Shown piece by piece: positions 24,733-32,143 of a DNA stretch of 32,143 bases. The notes beneath the pieces are model-generated. The model had not been told where the DNA came from. It worked only from the letters and a program-made list of their open reading frames with translations, and did no database searches. The first letter of the stretch is position 1. Each line of letters begins with the position of its first letter. Origin of the DNA: Bermanella sp. 47_1433_sub80_T6 (GTDB taxonomy: Bacteria > Pseudomonadota > Gammaproteobacteria > Pseudomonadales > Oceanobacteraceae); NCBI GenBank assembly GCA_002162985.1, contig MAAD01000229.1, forward strand, positions 1 through 32,143. The letters run 5' to 3'. Position numbers and translations under genes: made by a program.

Positions 24733-25668
24733 CTACAGGCCAGCCTTCAAGAACAGATTATTGGCCAGCCCGATCTGGTCAATGCACTATTAATTGCTAT
24801 TTTGGCCGACGGACACCTGTTGGTGGAAGGCGCGCCCGGCTTGGCCAAGACCAAGGCCATTAAAACCCTGGCCGACAATATCGAAGCCGATTACCAACGC
24901 ATGCAATTTACGCCGGATCTATTGCCGGCAGACATTACCGGCTCTGAAATCTATCGCGCGCAAAGCGGCGAATTTGTTTTCCAGAAGGGCCCTATTTTTA
25001 ATAATTTGGTGCTGGCCGATGAGATCAACCGTGCCCCGGCCAAGGTACAATCAGCATTATTGGAAGCCATGGCTGAACGCCAGGTGAGTGTGGCGGGCAG
25101 CACCTACCCGTTGGATGATTTATTCCTGGTGATGGCCACTCAAAACCCCATCGAACAGGAAGGCACCTACCCGTTACCGGAAGCCCAACTAGACCGCTTT
25201 CTAATGCATGTGCGCGTCGATTACCCGGATGCTCAGGCCGAAACCGATATCTTGCGTTTGGCCCGTGGTGAAGCTCAGGCGGGACAAAGCCCCATGCCCG
25301 AAACCAAACTCAGCGCCGCCAGCATCTTTGCGGCGCGCCAGGAAGTATTGGCCATTCATTTAAGCGAGCGTGTGGAGGAGTACATCATTCAATTAATCAT
25401 GGCCACCCGTAAACCCCAAGGTTATGGCGATGATATGGCCAGTTGGCTGGAATATGGCTCCAGCCCCCGTGGCACCATCGCGCTGGATCGCTGTGCTCGT
25501 GCCCATGCCTGGCTTGCGGGGCGCGATTATGTGAGTCCGGACGATGTGCAGGCTGTCTTGCATCCGGTATTACGCCATCGCCTGTTGGTGAGCTTTGACG
25601 CGGAAGCCTCCGGCATGAACACCGATCGCATCATTAACGAGCTTATTTTACGCGTGGCTGTGCCTTAA
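24574..25668 (+). CDS. MoxR family AAA+ ATPase with repeated N-terminus
   Basis: 364 residues from the ATG at 24574. MoxR ATPases act as chaperones with von Willebrand A partners, often for maturation or metal insertion. Walker A GAPGLAKT at 86-93, Walker B VLADEI at 146-151, then the ATQNPIEQEGTYPLPEAQLDRF sensor segment, split over about 185-206. Residues 45-364 (MSNREHIAALQASL onward, 320 residues) equal a complete ordinary MoxR. Residues 1-44 are four extra 11-residue repeats. The promoter at 24503-24530 rules out starts further upstream; translation could also begin at ATGs 24607, 24640 or 24706, since GGA lies about 9 bases before 24574 and 24640. First gene of the bat operon, divergent from gdhB. 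Confidence 0.92.
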   Translation: MSNSEHLDPPAMSNSELSGTPAMTNHEHHGTPATSENEQLAAPVMSNREHIAALQASLQEQIIGQPDLVNALLIAILADGHLLVEGAPGLAKTKAIKTLADNIEADYQRMQFTPDLLPADITGSEIYRAQSGEFVFQKGPIFNNLVLADEINRAPAKVQSALLEAMAERQVSVAGSTYPLDDLFLVMATQNPIEQEGTYPLPEAQLDRFLMHVRVDYPDAQAETDILRLARGEAQAGQSPMPETKLSAASIFAARQEVLAIHLSERVEEYIIQLIMATRKPQGYGDDMASWLEYGSSPRGTIALDRCARAHAWLAGRDYVSPDDVQAVLHPVLRHRLLVSFDAEASGMNTDRIINELILRVAVP

Positions 25669-25675
25669 GCCTCAT

Positions 25676-26656
25676 ATGACGACCTCAACTTCCATCACCG
25701 ACCCTCAGCATTACTTGCATGGCTTTTTTGTGCCCAGCGCCAAGACCGATGAGCATCAGCTGACGCAGTTGCGCATGCTGGCCAAACGCCTGCGCCTGGC
25801 CAGCCTGCCCCAGTTAAATGGTTTGTTGGCGGGCTCCCACATGAGCCGTCAAAAAGGCCGTGGCCTGGATTTAGATCAGCTTAGAATTTACCAGCCCGGG
25901 GATGACATTCGCAGCATCGACTGGCGCGTCACTGCGCGCACTCAAAAACCCCATACCCGTGTTTATAAAGAAGAACGGGAACGGCCGGTGATGATCTTGT
26001 GTGATCAACGCAGTCCCATGTTTTTTGGCAGTCAACGTAGTTTTAAATCAGTAGTGGCCGCTCAGTGCAGTGCGCTGATTGCCTGGGCCGCATTAGACCA
26101 CGGAGATCGCGTTGGGGCCGTGGTATTAGGCGACCAAAAAGAAACCGATTTTCGCCCCAAGCAGCGCGTAAGCCATGTATTAAATATTTTAAAAACCATC
26201 AATGAATTTAATCATGAGCTTACACAGCCATCAGACGTTCATGCAGAAAAGCCAAAAACTTCCCTAACCGACAGCCTTAATCACCTCAAGCAAAGCCTCA
26301 AGCCTGGTACCACCTTGTACTTAATTAGCGATTTTTATGATCTAAGTGAACAGGACAAGGCCACCTTGTTTTCACTAAAACGTCACAACCACATAGTGGC
26401 GCTGCAGGTTTTTGATCCATTGGAACGTACCGCCCCTCCCAGTGGATTATATGCAGTGACGGATGGCGACAATCAGGGATTTTTAGACACACAGAATAAA
26501 CAGGCCATGCATGCTTATAGCGAAGCGGTCAGTGTATTTCAGCAAGGCATTGAAAATACATTTAAATCCTTGGGCATTCATCACCAGCAAATTAATGCCG
26601 GCGAGATTCCCTACGCCGCCATTAAATTAGCCCTTGAGCAAAGGGGAGCCAGATGA
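25676..26656 (+). CDS. DUF58 domain protein of the MoxR/Bat operon
   Basis: 326 residues. The DUF58 signature GRGLDLDQLRIYQPGDDIRS at 61-80 with IDWRVTARTQKP at 81-92 is present, followed by a degenerate vWA-like half (MILCDQRSPMFFG at 105-117, a DxxSxM form of the MIDAS motif, and later LISDFYDL). No signal peptide or membrane segment; probably cytoplasmic, close to the MoxR ATPase. The start ATG is 7 bases after the moxR stop. The last codons overlap the next gene by 4 bases (ATGA). DUF58 proteins accompany MoxR in nearly all such operons; their biochemical activity is unknown. Confidence 0.92.
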   Translation: MTTSTSITDPQHYLHGFFVPSAKTDEHQLTQLRMLAKRLRLASLPQLNGLLAGSHMSRQKGRGLDLDQLRIYQPGDDIRSIDWRVTARTQKPHTRVYKEERERPVMILCDQRSPMFFGSQRSFKSVVAAQCSALIAWAALDHGDRVGAVVLGDQKETDFRPKQRVSHVLNILKTINEFNHELTQPSDVHAEKPKTSLTDSLNHLKQSLKPGTTLYLISDFYDLSEQDKATLFSLKRHNHIVALQVFDPLERTAPPSGLYAVTDGDNQGFLDTQNKQAMHAYSEAVSVFQQGIENTFKSLGIHHQQINAGEIPYAAIKLALEQRGAR

Positions 26657-27087
26657 ATCCTCTTGATCAGTTAAAAGATATTCACCTGCCCGCCGACGTA
26701 TCCTTGTGGCCCCTGGCCTGGCCCTGGTGGATACTCATAATATTGTTGGTGGCATTGCCCACTTTGGCTGTTTATCTAAGACGAAAAAATCGCTGGCGCA
26801 GACAAGCGTTACAACAATTAAACAATATTGAAATAGCCAATAAAAATATTTGCATTCAACAATGCAATCGCTTGTTAAAGCAGGTGGCGCTGTATCGTTT
26901 TGGCCAGCCTTGTGCGGCATTAAGTGGTGAGCCCTGGCTTGAATTTTTAGACAGTAAAGTAAACAACGCCCTATTTATGCCAGAGCATGTGGAATTTGCC
27001 AGCGCCGTGGATCGGCCGGATTCATCCATTGACCCCCAGACACTTAAACGTGCGGTGGCCACCTGGATAAGGAAACACAAATGTTAA
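26653..27087 (+). CDS. DUF4381 membrane protein
   Basis: 144 residues, starting in the ATGA overlap with the DUF58 gene. Begins MNPLDQLKDIHLPADVSLWP, followed by one TM at about 22-41 (AWPWWILIILLVALPTLAVYL) and a basic cytoplasmic part with LSGEPWLEFLD. This is the DUF4381 arrangement of bat operons, where it stands between DUF58 and BatA. The role is not known; it probably anchors the vWA/MoxR assembly. Its stop overlaps the batA start by 7 bases. Confidence 0.88.
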   Translation: MNPLDQLKDIHLPADVSLWPLAWPWWILIILLVALPTLAVYLRRKNRWRRQALQQLNNIEIANKNICIQQCNRLLKQVALYRFGQPCAALSGEPWLEFLDSKVNNALFMPEHVEFASAVDRPDSSIDPQTLKRAVATWIRKHKC

Positions 27088-28109
27088 GTCTTCAATGGCC
27101 ACTATTGTTGCTGGCGCTGCCGTTACCCTGGCTGGTATATCGTTTTGCCCCGGCCTATAAAACCGAGCAAAGCCAGGTCTTTGCTCCCAGCCTCATGATG
27201 CTGGCGGAACAAAAAGAAATGCAAACCGCCAAACCTCATATTAGCTTATGGGTGATGGCTGCGGCTGCCTGGTTATGTTTGGTATTGGCCGCCACCCGCC
27301 CTACGTTTGTGGGTGAACCTCAAGCCATTACCAGCAGTGATCGCAATATGATGCTGGCGGTGGATTTATCGGACAGTATGAAAGAAGAAGACATGGCTTT
27401 TCAGGGACGCCTGGTGAACCGCTTACAAGCCGTAAAGGCGGTACTTACCGAATTTATAGCGAAGCGTCAGGGAGACAGACTGGGGCTCATATTATTTGGC
27501 TCCAAAGCCTATGTGCAAACACCGCTCACCTTCGACTTAGAAACCTTGCAAATTCTATTGGATGAAGCCACCTTTGGTTTGGCCGGTCGCAAGACTGCCA
27601 TCGGCGATGCCATTGGCTTATCAGTGAAACGCTTATTGGATTTACCCGAGTCAAATCGTGTGCTGATTATTCTCACCGACGGGCAAAATACCGCCGGTGA
27701 AATTGAGCCCTTGCAGGCGGCCAAATTAGCAGCCCAGGCGGGGGTTAAAATTTATACAATCGGCATTGGGGCAGATGAATTAGTGATACAAGGATTTTTT
27801 GGTCCCAAGCGCATCAACCCCAGCCGTGATTTGGATGAGGTGACCCTCACCACCATCGCCCAGGATACCGGTGGCCAATATTATCGCGCCCGCAACCTGG
27901 CCGAGCTGGAACAAATTTATTCGGTGCTGGATGCCCTGGAAACCATAGAAATGGAAGAGCAATCCATTCGCCCGGAAAAATCACTATTTCATTATCCTTT
28001 GGGCTTGGCTTTGTTACTGGCAAGCTGCCTGTATTTAATGCAATTGCCTGCTTTTTCCACTCTGGTTAATCGTGTTAAAAACATCAACAAGGGGAAGGCC
28101 CATGTCTGA
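27081..28109 (+). CDS. batA: BatA-like von Willebrand A protein
   Basis: 342 residues. Membrane segments at about 6-21 and 55-72 and near the C-terminus (about 312-330) put the vWA domain in the periplasm or flanking the membrane. MIDAS motif DLSDS at 95-99 (Asp95, Ser97, Ser99), then the later metal ligands in TFGLAGRKTAIGDAIG and the LTDGQNTAGE strand. BatA/BatB (Bacteroides aerotolerance) vWA proteins form complexes; in other bacteria they are linked to stress tolerance with MoxR. Starts within the end of the DUF4381 gene and overlaps batB by 8 bases. Confidence 0.9.
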   Translation: MLSLQWPLLLLALPLPWLVYRFAPAYKTEQSQVFAPSLMMLAEQKEMQTAKPHISLWVMAAAAWLCLVLAATRPTFVGEPQAITSSDRNMMLAVDLSDSMKEEDMAFQGRLVNRLQAVKAVLTEFIAKRQGDRLGLILFGSKAYVQTPLTFDLETLQILLDEATFGLAGRKTAIGDAIGLSVKRLLDLPESNRVLIILTDGQNTAGEIEPLQAAKLAAQAGVKIYTIGIGADELVIQGFFGPKRINPSRDLDEVTLTTIAQDTGGQYYRARNLAELEQIYSVLDALETIEMEEQSIRPEKSLFHYPLGLALLLASCLYLMQLPAFSTLVNRVKNINKGKAHV

Positions 28110-29979
28110 CTTTCACCTGTTACGCCCGGAGTGGTTATGGGCATTATTACCCTTATTATTAACGCTGATTTTTCAGCGCCGCCAAAAAGCATTGAGTGGT
28201 CAATGGAAAAACATCATTGCCCCGCAATTACAAGAATACTTACTTAAAAAAACCGCCCATTCCTCCCGCAATAATAGTTTATTTGTGGGCGGATTATGGA
28301 TAGCGGCGATATTGACCATAGTAGCGTTAACGGGTCCCAGCTGGCAGAAACAACCGTCCCTGGTTTATTCAAGCCAAGGGGGTTTAGTGATTGCCCTGGA
28401 CCTATCCTTGTCCATGACAAGCCAGGATCTAAGTCCATCCCGATTACAACGGGCCAAATATAAAATTACCGATATATTAAAACAAACCGGACAAGATAAT
28501 ATCGCTTTGATTGCCTACGCAGGGGACGCCCATGTGGCGAGTCCGCTCACCCGGGATATCAAGACCATACTCAACATGTTGCCGGTACTGAGCCCCTATA
28601 TAATGCCCACCCCGGGCAGCAACCTGGTATCTCTGGTGAGGGAAGCCAGCGCCCTGTTTGAACAGGGTAAAAGCTCCCCCAGAAAATTATTACTGGTCAC
28701 CGACGGGGTTGAGCCCCAGGACATTCAGGAGGTCAGCCAGTTACTTAAAAAAGCGAAAATCGAGTTGAGCATTTTAGCCGTGGGAACGGAACAAGGCGCC
28801 CCCATTATGAAACCCGATGGACACTTCTTTAAAGACAGTCAGGGGCAAGTGATATTGCCGGTACTTGAGTGGGATAATTTACAACAGCTAAGCGATGCCA
28901 CCCAGGCGCGCATCACTAAAATAAGCAACGACGACAGCGACATCAACTACCTCATTAGCAATCATTCACTGCAACAAAGTTTTGAGCAAGAACAAAAAAG
29001 TCTGGAGTTTGATCAATGGCTCGACAGTGGTTACTGGTTAATTTTACCCATTTTATTGCTGTCCCTGACGTTGTTTCGCCGAGGTATATTGCTAGTGGCG
29101 GTGGTCGCCATTTTGAGTGCGCCACAAGAAAGCTGGGCCGACAATACGCTACCGGATTTTTTACTCAATAAAGACCAACAGGCCCACAAGCAATTTGAAA
29201 TAGACCCCAATCAAGCGGCGCAATTATTTGAAAATCAACAGTGGAAAGCCAGTAGCCTGTATAAAGCCAAAGACTATCAAGGTGCACTGGATATTTGGCA
29301 GCAGTACAACGATGCCCAAAGCCTTTACAATGCCGGCAACGCCCTGGCCCAATTGCAACGCCTGGATGATGCCATAGGCAATTATGAACAGGCTATGGAG
29401 TTGAATTCCAAACTACAGGATGCCAAGACCAACAAGGCGATTGTTGAAGCCCTAAAGAAACAACAAGAGCAACAACAAAAGCAGGAGGGTGAGCCGGGAG
29501 ACAAGGAACAATCGGATCAGGAATCATCGGATCAAAAATCGTCCGACCAAGAATCCTCGGAGCAGGAAAAATCCCAGCAATCGCAAGATGAACAACAACA
29601 ATCTTCCCAGCAGTCACAAGATGAATCGGGTCAAGATGGTGAAGACTCATCCAGCGACAACCCCACCGAACAAGGGGAACAAAAAGAAGCGCAAAATCCT
29701 ATGGCCCAACAGCAAACGGACGAAGAAAAACAAAAACAGCAAGAAGCCCAGGCTCAACAAGCTAAACAAGATGGCGAGCAAGCAGAAAATGACGAACAAA
29801 GCAGCGCTCAGGCCATGGTTAAAAGCACTCAACAATTAGAAAAAGAACAGGCTATGCAGCAATGGATAGAACGCATCCCGGATGACCCGGGTGGTTTATT
29901 ACGTAACAAGTTTTTATATCAGTACAAAAATCGAAACCAACAAAATAACAATCAAAATGGAGATAGGAAACCGTGGTAA
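28102..29979 (+). CDS. BatB-BatC fusion: vWA domain plus TPR and acidic Gln/Ser tail
   Basis: 625 residues from the ATG at 28102, preceded by GGGGAAGG; a start 10 codons earlier is possible but has no such signal. TMs near 10-25 and 60-78, vWA domain with MIDAS DLSLS at 100-104 and TDGVEP, a TM near 313-345, then a TPR pair (SLYKAKDYQGALDIWQQ and SLYNAGNALAQLQRLDDAI) around 380-420. The end is a long Gln/Glu/Ser-rich low-complexity tail (about 455-580) and a short conserved ending WIERIPDDPGGLLRNKF. BatB and the TPR protein BatC are separate in Bacteroides; here they are one chain. It overlaps batD by 7 bases. Confidence 0.9.
   Translation: MSDFHLLRPEWLWALLPLLLTLIFQRRQKALSGQWKNIIAPQLQEYLLKKTAHSSRNNSLFVGGLWIAAILTIVALTGPSWQKQPSLVYSSQGGLVIALDLSLSMTSQDLSPSRLQRAKYKITDILKQTGQDNIALIAYAGDAHVASPLTRDIKTILNMLPVLSPYIMPTPGSNLVSLVREASALFEQGKSSPRKLLLVTDGVEPQDIQEVSQLLKKAKIELSILAVGTEQGAPIMKPDGHFFKDSQGQVILPVLEWDNLQQLSDATQARITKISNDDSDINYLISNHSLQQSFEQEQKSLEFDQWLDSGYWLILPILLLSLTLFRRGILLVAVVAILSAPQESWADNTLPDFLLNKDQQAHKQFEIDPNQAAQLFENQQWKASSLYKAKDYQGALDIWQQYNDAQSLYNAGNALAQLQRLDDAIGNYEQAMELNSKLQDAKTNKAIVEALKKQQEQQQKQEGEPGDKEQSDQESSDQKSSDQESSEQEKSQQSQDEQQQSSQQSQDESGQDGEDSSSDNPTEQGEQKEAQNPMAQQQTDEEKQKQQEAQAQQAKQDGEQAENDEQSSAQAMVKSTQQLEKEQAMQQWIERIPDDPGGLLRNKFLYQYKNRNQQNNNQNGDRKPW
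29455..29850 (+). repeat. low-complexity Gln/Glu/Ser coding tract in batB-C
   Basis: About 130 codons built from CAA/CAG, GAA, TCC/TCG/AGC and GAT, with recurring short units such as DQESS, DQKSS, DQESSEQEKS and QQSQDE. The imperfect repetition suggests slippage or unequal exchange. The frame remains open throughout and the flanking domains are intact. Confidence 0.7.
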
Positions 29980-31649
29980 AAAAATCTTTATTATTTTTGT
30001 GTTTAATTTTATCCGTAACCAGCAGCTGGGCAGTAAAATTTGAAAGCTCGGTGGACCGTAGTCAAATTAGTGATGGAGAATCACTGGTACTCACCGTGCG
30101 TTATAACAATAACGTGTTAACCGGCAATCCTGACTTTAGCCCACTCAAACAACAATTTGAAATTATCAATCAGCAACGCAAGAGCAGCTTCCAGTTCATC
30201 AATGGCCAGAGTAATTCCTGGACCATCTGGACCCTGCATTTAATGCCTAAACGCTTGGGTAACCTGGTGATACCTTCCTTAAATTATAAAGGGGAAACCA
30301 GCAAGGTCATCCAAATTCAGGTTGAAAAATTATCCAACAGCATTACCAGCCAACAGCAGAAGGAAGTTTTCTTTCACACCGAAATTGATGTAAAAACCGC
30401 CTATGTGCAAGGGCAAATTTTATACTCAGAGAAACTGTATTTTTCTGTGCCTCTGGATAACAGCCACCTCAATGAGGTAGAGGTGGATGAAGCCGTGGTA
30501 CAAGCATTGGGTGAAACCAAAAATTACCGTACTCAGCTTAATGGCCGCACCTTTGATGTGTATGAACGCAACTATGTTATTTACCCCCAAGTAAGTGGCG
30601 AAATGATCATCCCAGGGCCCAGATACACAGGGGAAGTCAACAACGGTCGCTGGCGTCCCGGTCGCCCCATTCGCGTGAGCCAGCCCCCTTTAAAAATTCA
30701 GGTATTGCCTCAGCCCGCCAGCTACCCACAAGCCAGCTGGTTACCCGCGCAAGCCGTGACACTGGATTATGAATGGCGTGGCAATCCGCAAGCTTTATCT
30801 CTTGGCGAACCGTTAACCTTACAAATCGAATTTAAGGCAAAGGGGTTGAGTCAGGCGCAGTTGCCAGAAATCGTATTGGCACCCAGCAAGGGTTTTAAGT
30901 ATTACCCTGACCAGGCCAAGACCCAGGACGTGACCGGCGAAGACGGCATCATTGGCATTCGTAGTCAGAGCATTGCCATTGTGCCCACCGAAGTGGGTAG
31001 CCATACCCTGCCTGAAATTCGCATCCCCTGGTGGAATACCCAACATGGGCGCATCGAATACGCCGTGATTCCGGCCCAACGTTTAACCACCTTTAATAAC
31101 AATACTACTCAAGACAATGGCCCACTTAACCCAGAGCCAATCGTAGCGCCCTCTCAATCTGACCAATCCAGCACGGTAACAACGCCAGCAAGCGGTTCAC
31201 TATTATGGCCCTTGGTCAGTTTAGGTTTGTTGGTATTATGGCTAGCCACCTTGGGATTGTGGTGGACAAAGAGTCAAGCCACTAATAAGACACCCACCAC
31301 CCTCAATCAACCAACGCCCCTCAACCCGCGTTTAAAAGATGTTCGCCAGGCGTGTCGTGATAATGATGCCAGCCAGGCCCGAGCCAATATATTGAGCTGG
31401 GCAAGGTCACAATGGCAATTTGACGGTAACAGCCTAAGTAATTTGGCCAATCAAGTGGAAGAGCCGGCCTTAAAAGAAGCGCTTGTGCAGTTGGATAATT
31501 TTTTATATTCCCCGGTTAACGACAGCTGGCAGGGTGAATATTTATGGCAATTACTGCGTGCACATAAACCCGCTAAAACAGCTGAGCCAAAAGGCTCAGT
31601 ATTAACCACTTTATACCCAGATAACACAGCACAGGCCTCACATGGATAA
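29973..31649 (+). CDS. batD: BatD-like periplasmic/membrane protein (oxygen tolerance family)
   Basis: 558 residues from a GTG at 29973 with AGGA nearby; there is no upstream alternative that avoids the batB-C frame. Signal peptide 1-20 (MVKKSLLFLCLILSVTSSWA), then tandem Ig-like beta domains typical of BatD: SVDRSQISDGESLVLTVRY at about 25-43, VYERNYVIYPQVSGEMIIP near 199-217, and a C-terminal TM near 410-430 (LLWPLVSLGLLVLWLATLGLWW), followed by a cytoplasmic tail. The likely role is the periplasmic partner of the BatA/BatB complex. Its last 8 bases overlap the SEC-C gene. Confidence 0.88.
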   Translation: MVKKSLLFLCLILSVTSSWAVKFESSVDRSQISDGESLVLTVRYNNNVLTGNPDFSPLKQQFEIINQQRKSSFQFINGQSNSWTIWTLHLMPKRLGNLVIPSLNYKGETSKVIQIQVEKLSNSITSQQQKEVFFHTEIDVKTAYVQGQILYSEKLYFSVPLDNSHLNEVEVDEAVVQALGETKNYRTQLNGRTFDVYERNYVIYPQVSGEMIIPGPRYTGEVNNGRWRPGRPIRVSQPPLKIQVLPQPASYPQASWLPAQAVTLDYEWRGNPQALSLGEPLTLQIEFKAKGLSQAQLPEIVLAPSKGFKYYPDQAKTQDVTGEDGIIGIRSQSIAIVPTEVGSHTLPEIRIPWWNTQHGRIEYAVIPAQRLTTFNNNTTQDNGPLNPEPIVAPSQSDQSSTVTTPASGSLLWPLVSLGLLVLWLATLGLWWTKSQATNKTPTTLNQPTPLNPRLKDVRQACRDNDASQARANILSWARSQWQFDGNSLSNLANQVEEPALKEALVQLDNFLYSPVNDSWQGEYLWQLLRAHKPAKTAEPKGSVLTTLYPDNTAQASHG

Positions 31650-31815
31650 ACAAATCACCGATGAATTATGCCCCTGTGGCAGCGGCAAAAAATTTGAAGA
31701 TTGCTGTAAAAAAGAATACGACGCCATTAATTCCGCCCGTGATAAGTTAAAAGCCGCCATGAAGGACCCTATTAGGGCCAAGGAACTAAAAAAACTGCTA
31801 AAACAGCATAAATAG
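31642..31815 (+). CDS. SEC-C motif zinc-binding miniprotein
   Basis: 57 residues, MDKQITDELCPCGSGKKFED followed by CCKKEY and a basic helix ending KLLKQHK. The cluster CPCGSGKKFEDCC at 10-22 is the SEC-C zinc site (also at the C-terminus of SecA and in many short proteins), with Cys10, Cys12, Cys21 and Cys22 as ligands. It is too short for the usual length cut-offs but has AGG at about 7 bases before the ATG, and its start overlaps the batD stop by 8 bases, so it is the last gene of the operon. Function is inferred only as metal- or partner-binding. Confidence 0.82.
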   Translation: MDKQITDELCPCGSGKKFEDCCKKEYDAINSARDKLKAAMKDPIRAKELKKLLKQHK

Positions 31816-31871
31816 CCCAAGGCGCTTTAGGCAAACTGTCTATACTCAAATTATTGGGCGAGAGACAGGTT

Positions 31872-32143
31872 ATGAAAAAAGCGGTTGTTATCGAAGACGA
31901 TACTATTTCCCAGAAATACATTCGTCGGGCTTTGAAAAGCGTGGTGGAACTACACTTTGCAGATAACGGCAAGGACGGCCTTGCGCTGATTTTCCGCCTG
32001 GAACCAGACATCATTATTCTGGATGTGGAACTGCCCGATGCCAACGGCTATGAGTTGTGCCACGAAATTCGCCACCACTCGCAGTTTTTGTTCACGCCTA
32101 TTTTATTTATCACCGGCCACACCTCCCTGGATGAACGCATTAA
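31872..32143 (+). CDS. response regulator receiver protein (N-terminal part, cut by window edge)
   Basis: Ninety codons of a CheY-like receiver domain, running out of the window. MKKAVVIEDD at 1-10 gives the acidic pocket (Glu8-Asp9-Asp10), Asp51 in IIILDVELP is the phosphorylation site, and Thr81 in LFITGHT is the switch residue; the conserved lysine lies beyond the edge. AGG precedes the ATG by 4 bases. It is 56 bases after the SEC-C gene. A DNA-binding or output domain may follow outside the window, and its histidine kinase is not seen. Confidence 0.9.
   Translation, partial: MKKAVVIEDDTISQKYIRRALKSVVELHFADNGKDGLALIFRLEPDIIILDVELPDANGYELCHEIRHHSQFLFTPILFITGHTSLDERI

Noticed and set aside
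29489-29839. 116-residue basic open frame in another frame of batB-C
   Set aside because: It arises from the low-complexity Gln/Glu/Ser tract read out of frame (Asn/Lys-rich) and has no start signals.

Overview
The window reads as the chromosome of a free-living, probably marine, gammaproteobacterium from the broad Pseudomonadales/Oceanospirillales/Cellvibrionales area. This rests on gene content: EpmC, RhlB, RMF, class 2 PyrD, a DUF2835 protein and the ~180 kDa NAD-glutamate dehydrogenase. The series rlmKL - rmf - pyrD - DUF2835 - gdhB - moxR/bat is, from memory, close to the Pseudomonas order. Base composition is balanced. I see no rRNA, tRNA, CRISPR array, insertion sequence or prophage. 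No gene-free gap exceeds 300 bases; the longest (17411-17685, 275 bases, AT-rich) separates the divergent rlmKL and rmf genes and shows no site I can name with confidence.

Layout. 1-2629 is a minus-strand cluster (epmC, rhlB, a small exported protein, and a 5'-3' exonuclease cut by the window edge). 2766-6807 is plus strand: MATE exporter, an unrecognised protein, a monofunctional peptidoglycan glycosyltransferase and a TPR-like lipoprotein, closed by a perfect 20-bp hairpin terminator. 7029-9244 is minus: a DUF5610 protein, a glutaredoxin-like protein and a lipoprotein. It diverges from a fatty acid desaturase (9436) across a perfect CRP-type palindrome. A LemA/GIDE membrane pair (10625-12133) converges base-to-base with the dipeptidase pepD. 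The ammonium channel gene amtB, with a foldable leader, and rlmKL follow on the minus strand.

17686-24352 holds growth-state and nitrogen metabolism genes: rmf (ribosome hibernation), pyrD (pyrimidine synthesis), a DUF2835 protein and gdhB (glutamate catabolism). A 93-bp nested inverted repeat lies between the DUF2835 gene and pyrD and overlaps a likely pyrD promoter.

24574-31815 is a complete MoxR/Bat operon: AAA ATPase, DUF58, DUF4381, BatA, a BatB-BatC fusion, BatD and a 57-residue SEC-C zinc protein. From DUF58 onward every gene overlaps the next by 4-8 bases, implying translational coupling. These proteins are thought to form an inner-membrane/periplasmic chaperone-like assembly of a MoxR ATPase and von Willebrand A proteins. 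The most unusual feature of the window is at the start of this operon: the 5' end of moxR, including its start codon, has been amplified into five in-frame 33-bp repeats. The window ends inside a response regulator gene.
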